A stretch of 64,000 nt of DNA from Micromonospora trifolii (GTDB taxonomy: Bacteria > Actinomycetota > Actinomycetes > Mycobacteriales > Micromonosporaceae): assembly GCF_022229005.1 (NCBI RefSeq), contig NZ_JAKKFD010000034.1:124001-188000 (forward strand). Reading direction: 5' to 3'. The position numbers were made by a program, and so were the translations under genes. The notes under the pieces were generated by a model. It worked only from the letters and a program-made list of their open reading frames with translations, was not told the origin of the DNA and ran no database searches. Each line of letters begins with the position of its first letter. The first letter of the stretch is position 1. Shown here in pieces: positions 55,223 through 61,802 of the stretch.

Positions 55223-55280
55223 GCCGAACCGCACCGCGATCGGTGTGAATGATCATGCTGCCGATCGCTGGAGGTTCGTC

Positions 55281-56678
55281 GTGGCCAGAGGTGCCACCTT
55301 CGCCGCGTTGCGCCACCGCAACTACCGGATCTGGGCGCTCGCCGGCTTCGTCTCCGTCATCGGCACGTGGATGCAGGTCCTCGGGGTCAACTGGTACGTC
55401 CTGAAGGAAACCGGCTCGGCGACGTCAATGGGCTTCGCCGTGCTGCTCCAGGCGGCACCCACGTTGCTGCTCAGCGTCTGGGGCGGTGTGCTGGCCGATC
55501 GGCTGCCGGCCCGCCCGTTGCTGATCGCCGCCCAGGGCGCCCACGCGATGCTCGCCGCCGGACTCGCGGCGGTCGCCCTGACCGGGGTCGGCGGCCTGCC
55601 GCTGATCTTCGTGATCTCGCTGGCCACCGGTGCCGTCTCGGCGATCGAAGGCCCGGTGATGGGACGCTGGGCCGCCAGCCTCGTCGACCGGGAGACGCTG
55701 GGCAACGCCCTGGCGCTCGGTTCGCTCACCAACTCCGCCGGCCGCATCCTCGGCATGAGCCTCGGTGCCGTGGTGGTCGCCGCCGTCGGCCCCGCCCTGC
55801 TGTTCGGCATCAACGCGGCCAGCTTCGCCGCAGTGGTGGTGGCGTTGTTCGCCGTACGCCCGAAAGCCGTGCCCGGCCTCCCGGTCCCGGACGCCGGCCG
55901 GGCCCGGGGCGGTGTGCGCGTCGGGTTCGCCTACCTGCGCGGGCAGCCGGTGCTGCTCCTCGCGCTCGCCCTGTCGTTCGTGCTCGGCAGCCTGGGTCGC
56001 AACTACCAGGTGACAATGGCCGCGATGAGCGACGGGCCGTTGGACGCCGGCGCCTCCGGGTACGGCCTGCTGTCGACGGTGTTCGCTGTCGGAACGGTGG
56101 TGGGTGCGCTCGTCGCGGCCCGCCGGAGTTCCCTGGGCTACCGGACGCTCGTCGTCGCGGGCCTGTTCGCCAGCGGGTTGCAGATCGTCGCCGGCCTCGC
56201 ACCGGGCACCTGGAGTTTCGCCGCGGTGATCCTGCCGATCGCCGCGGCCGCGGTGGTCATCGACACCACCGTCGGCACCCGCGCCCAGCTCGACACCGAC
56301 GGCGCGATGCGGGGCCGGGTGCTCGCCGCCCTGGCGGTCACCGGCTCGGTCTCCGCCGCGGTCGGCGCCCCGCTGCTCGGCTGGCTCGCCGAACACGCCG
56401 GCCCCCGGCAGACGCTCGTCCTCGCCGGAGCCGCCGCGGCGATCGCCACGGCGGCGGCGGGCGTCGCACTGGACCGGCAGCGCGGCCGCGCGGCGACCCT
56501 CACGCTGGTCATTCCGCGACCCCGCCATCCGGTACGACGAGCGGCGTTCCGGGCCGCCCGCATCGTCCGGCCCACCGGCGCGGTCTGTGTCATCGTGCCC
56601 GCCGACGCCGGTGTGGTGCGCTCGGGCGGGGTCCGGCTCCGGGAGTTGGCCACCGCCGGGCCGGTGTCGAACCGCTGA
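55281..56678 (+). CDS. MFS transporter, EntS-like
   Basis: Twelve-span major facilitator exporter, 465 residues from GTG 55281 with GGAGG 6 bases upstream. The start TFAALRHRNYRIWALAGFVSVIGTWMQVLGVNWYVL and LLLSVWGGVLADRLPARPLL are typical of the MFS_3/EntS group, which exports siderophores or drugs. The C-terminal 75 residues after the last span are basic and Val/Arg-rich. Substrate unknown. Confidence 0.9.
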   Translation: MARGATFAALRHRNYRIWALAGFVSVIGTWMQVLGVNWYVLKETGSATSMGFAVLLQAAPTLLLSVWGGVLADRLPARPLLIAAQGAHAMLAAGLAAVALTGVGGLPLIFVISLATGAVSAIEGPVMGRWAASLVDRETLGNALALGSLTNSAGRILGMSLGAVVVAAVGPALLFGINAASFAAVVVALFAVRPKAVPGLPVPDAGRARGGVRVGFAYLRGQPVLLLALALSFVLGSLGRNYQVTMAAMSDGPLDAGASGYGLLSTVFAVGTVVGALVAARRSSLGYRTLVVAGLFASGLQIVAGLAPGTWSFAAVILPIAAAAVVIDTTVGTRAQLDTDGAMRGRVLAALAVTGSVSAAVGAPLLGWLAEHAGPRQTLVLAGAAAAIATAAAGVALDRQRGRAATLTLVIPRPRHPVRRAAFRAARIVRPTGAVCVIVPADAGVVRSGGVRLRELATAGPVSNR

Positions 56679-56734
56679 GACTGCTGTCACCCCCGGCGGC
56701 CCGCTTCCGGACAGGACGACACGAAGATCATCGT

Positions 56735-56740
56735 TACGCT
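56735..56740 (+). promoter_or_regulatory. -10 box of the 164-residue membrane protein gene
   Basis: TACGCT followed by exactly 6 bases and the ATG at 56747. Confidence 0.5.
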
Positions 56741-56746
56741 GCGATC

Positions 56747-57241
56747 ATGGACATTGAGGAGCGGCTACGGCGAACCCGCCGGTGGCTGTGGATCGTGCTG
56801 ATCGGGCTCTTCCTCAGCGGTGTCACCGCCTTTCCGCTGGAGATCGAGGTGCGCTGGCTGCTGCGCGTACTGGACCCGCTCGCCGGCCAACTGCCCGCGC
56901 TGGTCGCCTGGATCGAGCGGGTGCACACCGGGCTCGTGACGGCAGGTGAGGACTACCCGTTCCTGCTCTACGGCACCGACTGGTTGGCCTTCGCCCACCT
57001 GGTGCTGGCGGTTGCCTTCTGGGGGCCGCTGCGCGACCCGGTGCGCAACGTCTGGGTGGTGCAGGTCGGCATGATCGCCTGCGCGGGCATCGTCCCGCTG
57101 GCGCTGATCTGCGGCCCGATCCGGGACATCCCCTGGTTCTGGACGCTCATCGACCTGTCCTTCGCGGTCGGGGCGTTCCCGCCGCTGTGGTTCGCCTACC
57201 GGCACATCCGCGCCGTCGAAGCGAGCACGGCCCGCGCCTGA
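56747..57241 (+). CDS. Four-span membrane protein of unknown function
   Basis: 164 residues from ATG 56747. Hydrophobic segments at about 12-31 (LWIVLIGLFLSGVTAFPL), 82-100, 107-125 and 132-152. The loop between spans 1 and 2 carries LDPLAGQLPALVAWIERVHTGL. A much longer open frame runs through the MFS gene but is a shadow. Function not recognised. It converges with the M1 peptidase over a terminator. Confidence 0.78.
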   Translation: MDIEERLRRTRRWLWIVLIGLFLSGVTAFPLEIEVRWLLRVLDPLAGQLPALVAWIERVHTGLVTAGEDYPFLLYGTDWLAFAHLVLAVAFWGPLRDPVRNVWVVQVGMIACAGIVPLALICGPIRDIPWFWTLIDLSFAVGAFPPLWFAYRHIRAVEASTARA

Positions 57242-57277
57242 CGCCGTGCCTGACGCCGACAAAAGGCGGCGGGCGTG

Positions 57278-57313
57278 CCGCGAGCGCCCGCGGCCACGTG
57301 CGGGCGCTCGCGG
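57278..57313. terminator. Bidirectional terminator hairpin
   Basis: Perfect 14-base arms (57278-57291 and 57300-57313) with an 8-base loop between convergent genes, 37 bases after one stop and 15 before the other. Confidence 0.85.
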
Positions 57314-57327
57314 TCCACTCCGGACTC

Positions 57328-58860
57328 CTAGTGCGACATCAGGTGGTGCGACTCGCGGATCTTGGCCCAGGACCTGGGCTCGACCGGCGGGGCGGCCTTA
57401 CGGGCGGCGCTGGCCACATCGGGTCGGCCGGCGGTGAACAGCCAGGTGGTGAAGAGGTCGTCCAGGTCCAGCCCGGAAATCCGCTCGGAAAGGGCCTGGA
57501 ACTGCTCGATGGTGCCGTTGCCGTAGCGGCGTTCGGCGGTCCAGGTCGGCAGGATCTCGAAGAACGCGTCATCGCCGACGGCCAGCCGCAGCTGGTGCAG
57601 GGTCATCGCGCCCCGGTCGTAGACGGCGTTGTCGAAGACCCGAGCGGCACCCGGGTCGCCCGGCAGCACCTGCCAGAACTCGTCGTCAGCCGGGTAACTG
57701 GCGTAGGTGAAGTCGAAGACCTCCTGGGCGGTGCCCTCGCCCTGCTCCTCCGACCAGAGCCACTCGGCGTACGAGGCGAAGCCCTCGTTGAGCCAGATGT
57801 TGCGCCAGTCGGCCACCGAGACCGAGTCGCCGAACCACTGGTGGGCCAGCTCGTGCGTCACCACGTAGGTGTTGGCGCCGCGTCGCCAGAAGCCCGGCCC
57901 GTACACCGGTCGGGTCTGCGTCTCCAGGGCGAAGCTGATGCCGTCGACCGGCCCGGCCACGCCACCCTGCGCCTCGAACGGGTACGGGCCGAAGATCCCG
58001 CTCTCCCAGTCGACGATCTCGGCGGTCCGCTCGATGCTGGCCCGCGCGGCCGGCCCGAGGGCGCCCAGTGAGGTGCTGTACGCGTTGATCACCGGCTGGC
58101 CACTCGGCGTGGTGTCGGTGACGATGTCGTACTGGCCGATGGCCATGAAGGCCAGGTAGGTGGCGGTGGGGGAGGTGGTCCGCCAGATCCACCGGGAGCG
58201 GTTGCCGGCCTCGGCCAGCGGCGGCCTCGGCTGCACGCCGTTGCTGATCACCTCGACGCCGGTGGGCACCGACACCGAGATGTCGTAGGTGGCCTTGTCC
58301 AGTGGGTGGTCGTTGCTCGGGAACCACCACCACGCCGACTCGGGCTCGTTGACGGCGAGGGCGCCGTCGTCGGTACGCGTCCAGCCGGTGTAACCGTTGA
58401 CCAGGGCCTCCGACGGGACACCGGAGTAGCGCACGACGATGGTGAGCTGCTGCCCCCGGGTCACAGTGCGGGCCGGGGTGACGACCAACTCGTGCGCCCC
58501 CGCGGTGCTGGTGCTCGCCGCCCAACCGTTGACCCGCACCGACTCGACGTCGAGCAGGAAGTCCAGATTGAACGTCGAGAGGTCCGCGGTGGCGGTGGCG
58601 AGGATGGTGGTGGTGCCGGTGAGCAGGTCGGTGGCCGGTTCGTAGCGCAGCCGGACGTCGTAGTGCTCGACGTCGTAGCCGCCGTTGCCGTAGTCGGGGA
58701 AGTAACTGTCGCCCAGTCCGGGCGCGCCGGGTTGCGGCGCGGCGGAGACGACCGGACGGCCCCAGCCCGTCGGGGCGGCCTGGCCGGGGGTGCCGGCGAG
58801 CATGGTGCCGGCGGTGGTGAGGGTCAGGGCGGTGGTGGCCGCCGTGAGGACTCGTCGCAC
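57328..58860 (-). CDS. Secreted M1 family metallopeptidase
   Basis: Zinc aminopeptidase-like enzyme, 510 residues from GTG 58860 (GGAGG about 11 bases before; ATG 58878 has no ribosome site). A signal peptide MRRVLTAATTALTLTTAGTM ends near the Ala pair of PGQAA, residue about 29. Zinc site H336-E337-L-A-H340 with E359 in NEGFASYAE, the HExxH-x18-E pattern. The N-terminal beta domain (GNGGYDVEHYDVRLRY) and C-terminal helices are typical; at 510 residues it lacks the long C-terminal domain of aminopeptidase N. Acts outside the cell. Confidence 0.92.
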   Translation of the reverse strand: MRRVLTAATTALTLTTAGTMLAGTPGQAAPTGWGRPVVSAAPQPGAPGLGDSYFPDYGNGGYDVEHYDVRLRYEPATDLLTGTTTILATATADLSTFNLDFLLDVESVRVNGWAASTSTAGAHELVVTPARTVTRGQQLTIVVRYSGVPSEALVNGYTGWTRTDDGALAVNEPESAWWWFPSNDHPLDKATYDISVSVPTGVEVISNGVQPRPPLAEAGNRSRWIWRTTSPTATYLAFMAIGQYDIVTDTTPSGQPVINAYSTSLGALGPAARASIERTAEIVDWESGIFGPYPFEAQGGVAGPVDGISFALETQTRPVYGPGFWRRGANTYVVTHELAHQWFGDSVSVADWRNIWLNEGFASYAEWLWSEEQGEGTAQEVFDFTYASYPADDEFWQVLPGDPGAARVFDNAVYDRGAMTLHQLRLAVGDDAFFEILPTWTAERRYGNGTIEQFQALSERISGLDLDDLFTTWLFTAGRPDVASAARKAAPPVEPRSWAKIRESHHLMSH

Positions 58861-58963
58861 GGGGTGGACTCCCTCCATCGGGTGTTCGCCAGGTCAACCT
58901 AATCGACAACTGTGAACGTCGCCGGCCCGCCACACCCATCGGCGGTCGTCGCCCTCTGGCGTG

Positions 58964-58992
58964 CCTTGCACCGCAAGGTCACACTGTGTTGA
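58964..58992. promoter_or_regulatory. Two small palindromes upstream of the receptor-like gene
   Basis: CCTTGC-ACC-GCAAGG (58964-58978) is followed within a few bases by ACACTGTGT, both 15-40 bases before the GTG at 59006. They could bind a regulator; none is known. Confidence 0.35.
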
Positions 58993-59005
58993 TCGGAGGT
59001 GACAC

Positions 59006-61705
59006 GTGCAGCGCTCGGAGTTGCCCAAGCGGGAACTGATCGGCCAACGGCAGTCGACAGCGGGCCGGGAACGGCTACCGGCCGGCGGGCTGGAGCTGTT
59101 CGCGCTGCTCGCCCGGCTGCTGCGGCGACCCCGTCGCGGCGACCGCCGGCTGCCGCTGCTGTGGCTGGTCCGCTCCGACGCCGCGGATCTGATGGTGCCG
59201 CTGCGCCGGTTCCTCGGCCAGGGCCCCCGGCGGCGGGTCCCGCACGCCGTGCTGGACGCCGACGCGCCGCCCGGCGCCGGGGACGTGCCGGCGCTGCTGC
59301 GTGAACTGCACCGGCAGCTCTCCCTGGAGGCCTTCGGCGCCGCCCGACTGCGCTTCCGGCACTACCCGCTCGCCGACTGGCTGATGCAGCAGAGCCTCAA
59401 CCTGGGCATCGACGCCGACGACAGCCGCGCCGCCCTGGTCCGCCGGCTGCGCGACCGCAAGGGCCCACGTACGCCGGAGGCGGTGCCCTCCGGCGGCGAC
59501 GCTGTCAGCATCGTCTCCCAGGTGCTGCTCTGGCTGGTCCGTCGCGCCGTGCCGGGGGTGGTCTTCCGGGCCGCCGTCTCCGGTCGGGTGCCGGTGCTCG
59601 GACGGCACTACAACTGGTTCATGCGCCAGCAGTACCTGGCGCCCCGGCAGTCGGTCACCTTCCTCGGCTTCGCCGAGCGCCTCACCGCGGGCTGGCGCGA
59701 CGGGGAGCAACCCGACCAGGTCAACAAGCTGCTGCTGCACGCGTTCCTGGAAGACCTGCGGCAGGCGTACCGGCGTCGGCCGTGGCGCCCGTCGGACTGG
59801 CGGCGCACCGCGTACCCGGCGCTGCTGATCGACCACGTCGCCCCCGGCAACGTCGGCGGGGAACTGGTGCGCCTGATCGGCGACGTCCGCACCGAGACCG
59901 GCCGCAACGACCCGCTGCTCGTCATCGCGTCCGGTGGGCAGCCCCCGCCGGAACTGCCCGAGCCGCACCCGTTGACCGAGGCCGACGAGGCATTCGACGA
60001 GTGGGTCGAGGCGCTGCCGGAGATGCGCCGCCTGCGCCGTCCGGCCGCCTGGCTCGTGGCGCTGGGCCCCGACGACACCGACACCGGCCCACCCTCCCGT
60101 GCCGGGGTGCGCCCCTTCTCCGCGCCCGACCCGCCGTGGTGGTCGCGGCGCTTCCTGCCGACGGCGCTCTGCCTGGTGCTGGTGGCGGTGCTCGGCCTGT
60201 GGGTGGCCAGCCTGTGGGGACCGGGATGTCACCCCTCGCTCACCGGCCAGGTCTCGGTCGAGGTGGTCGGCAAAGGCGAGTGTGTCGGCTACAGCGACAG
60301 CGCCGCCCAGGTGTTCAACAACGACCCCGGCCAGGACCGGCTGCGCACCGTTCAAGAGCGCATCTTCGCGCAGAACCGCGCCGCCGAGGAGGTCTGGCAG
60401 CGCAGCGACCGACGACGGCCCTTCCTCACCCTGGTCTACCTCGGCACCCTCACCGGCAACCTGACCCGCGCGGACGAGGAGTCGTACGTCTCCGAGCGCG
60501 AGGAACTCGAAGGGATGGCCACCGCCCAGTACGCGTTGCTGAAGGAGTCGGCCGGCGCCGACGGCGCCGCGCTGCTGCGGATCGTGGTGGCCAACGGCGG
60601 CCGCCAGATGATCTACGCCGACCGGGCCGTGGCGATGCTGGCCGAGCTGGCCCGGGACGACCCGACGGTGCTCGGGGTGGTGGGGCTGGTGGAGAGCCGC
60701 ACCAGCACCGCCCGCGCGCTGCGCGAACTGAACCGGGTCGGGCTGCCGGTGCTGGCGCCCACCCTCTCCGCCGACAAGATGGACGTCAACTCCCGCCTCT
60801 ACCTCCAGATCTCCGCACCGAACAAGGACCAGGTGAAGCTGGTCGACGCGTACGCCAAGCAGGTGCTGAAGGTCAACGAGGCGCACGTCTTCTACACCAC
60901 ACTGGAGGGCAGTACGCTCACCGAGGACCTCTACGTGGGCACCCTCGTCGACGGGCTCCGACAACAGTTCGGCCCCCGGATCACCCGCCTCGACCAGTGG
61001 CGCACCGGGCAGCGGCTTACCGACGAGTGCGGCTACCCCGGAATGCTCTTCTACGCCGGTCGATGGTCGGAGTTCGACGGTTTCCTGCGGGCGCTGCGCG
61101 AGTGCGGCGGCAACCCGCCACGACACCTCGTCGCCGACGACTCGGCCAACCGGTACATGGCCAACCCGGGGCTGCGCGCCGCCGCGCCCGGCAACCTGCC
61201 CGTCACGTACGTCTCCAAGGCGGCCCTGGCCACCTGCGCGGCGCTGCGGGCCGCCCAGGACCGGCGCGACGACGACGCCCGGGCCAGCTTCCTGTCCTGG
61301 ATCCAGGCCGACGACCTGCTCGACCCGCCGCGCTGCCGGCCGGGTGCCGAGGAGGAACAGGTCGGCGAGCGGGTCAGTCTCGCCTACGACGCGTCGATGA
61401 TGCTGGTCCGGGCGGTGGAGAGCCTCGCCGCCCGGCTGCACCACGGCGATCCCCGGCAACGCTGGGAACCGGATTCGGTCAACCCGGTGGGCGTGCACGC
61501 GGAGGTGCTCCGGCAGAACGCCGGGCAGGGCTACCCGGGGGTGGCCGGGCTGATCCGGTTCACGCCCGACTCGGGCGAGCCGGTCGACAAGCGACTGGCC
61601 CTGATGCGGGTGGAGCAGGTGCCCGACGTGGCGACAGCGCCGGTGGAGGTGTTCCGCTGCGGGGCGGCCGACGCGTCCGGCCCGGCGGCGTGCGGCCCCG
61701 CCTGA
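59006..61705 (+). CDS. Membrane receptor-like protein: NTPase-like domain, one span, periplasmic-binding-like ectodomain
   Basis: Not a named family; 899 residues from GTG after GGAGG. Residues 1-380 look like a P-loop NTPase relic: LLWLVRSDAADLMVPL at the usual Walker A place has no GKS/T, while PALLIDHVAP and NDPLLVIASGG resemble Walker B and sensor strands. One span at about 383-404 (FLPTALCLVLVAVLGLWVASL). Residues 410-880 resemble a type I periplasmic binding protein (FLTLVYLGTL, VLGVVGLVESRTSTARALRELNRVGLPVLAPTLSADKM, PGMLFYAGRWSEFDGFLRAL, PVTYVSKAAL). The layout is that of a sensor that binds a ligand outside and signals inside. It lies directly before an FtsK-type ATPase gene. Confidence 0.8.
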   Translation: MQRSELPKRELIGQRQSTAGRERLPAGGLELFALLARLLRRPRRGDRRLPLLWLVRSDAADLMVPLRRFLGQGPRRRVPHAVLDADAPPGAGDVPALLRELHRQLSLEAFGAARLRFRHYPLADWLMQQSLNLGIDADDSRAALVRRLRDRKGPRTPEAVPSGGDAVSIVSQVLLWLVRRAVPGVVFRAAVSGRVPVLGRHYNWFMRQQYLAPRQSVTFLGFAERLTAGWRDGEQPDQVNKLLLHAFLEDLRQAYRRRPWRPSDWRRTAYPALLIDHVAPGNVGGELVRLIGDVRTETGRNDPLLVIASGGQPPPELPEPHPLTEADEAFDEWVEALPEMRRLRRPAAWLVALGPDDTDTGPPSRAGVRPFSAPDPPWWSRRFLPTALCLVLVAVLGLWVASLWGPGCHPSLTGQVSVEVVGKGECVGYSDSAAQVFNNDPGQDRLRTVQERIFAQNRAAEEVWQRSDRRRPFLTLVYLGTLTGNLTRADEESYVSEREELEGMATAQYALLKESAGADGAALLRIVVANGGRQMIYADRAVAMLAELARDDPTVLGVVGLVESRTSTARALRELNRVGLPVLAPTLSADKMDVNSRLYLQISAPNKDQVKLVDAYAKQVLKVNEAHVFYTTLEGSTLTEDLYVGTLVDGLRQQFGPRITRLDQWRTGQRLTDECGYPGMLFYAGRWSEFDGFLRALRECGGNPPRHLVADDSANRYMANPGLRAAAPGNLPVTYVSKAALATCAALRAAQDRRDDDARASFLSWIQADDLLDPPRCRPGAEEEQVGERVSLAYDASMMLVRAVESLAARLHHGDPRQRWEPDSVNPVGVHAEVLRQNAGQGYPGVAGLIRFTPDSGEPVDKRLALMRVEQVPDVATAPVEVFRCGAADASGPAACGPA

Positions 61706-61802
61706 CCGGTCCGGCGTGACACGTCCTCGCAGGACTGTCCGGGTGCCGTCGGTGTCCGTTAGGGTTCCTGGGACCAGGCGGCCGTGGCGTTGGGGGCAGA
61801 GG

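Noticed and set aside
55367..56746. Upstream extension of the 56747 membrane protein through the MFS gene
   Set aside because: The extension is Arg/Gly-rich shadow of the MFS frame; the -10 box and ATG at 56735-56749 mark the true start.
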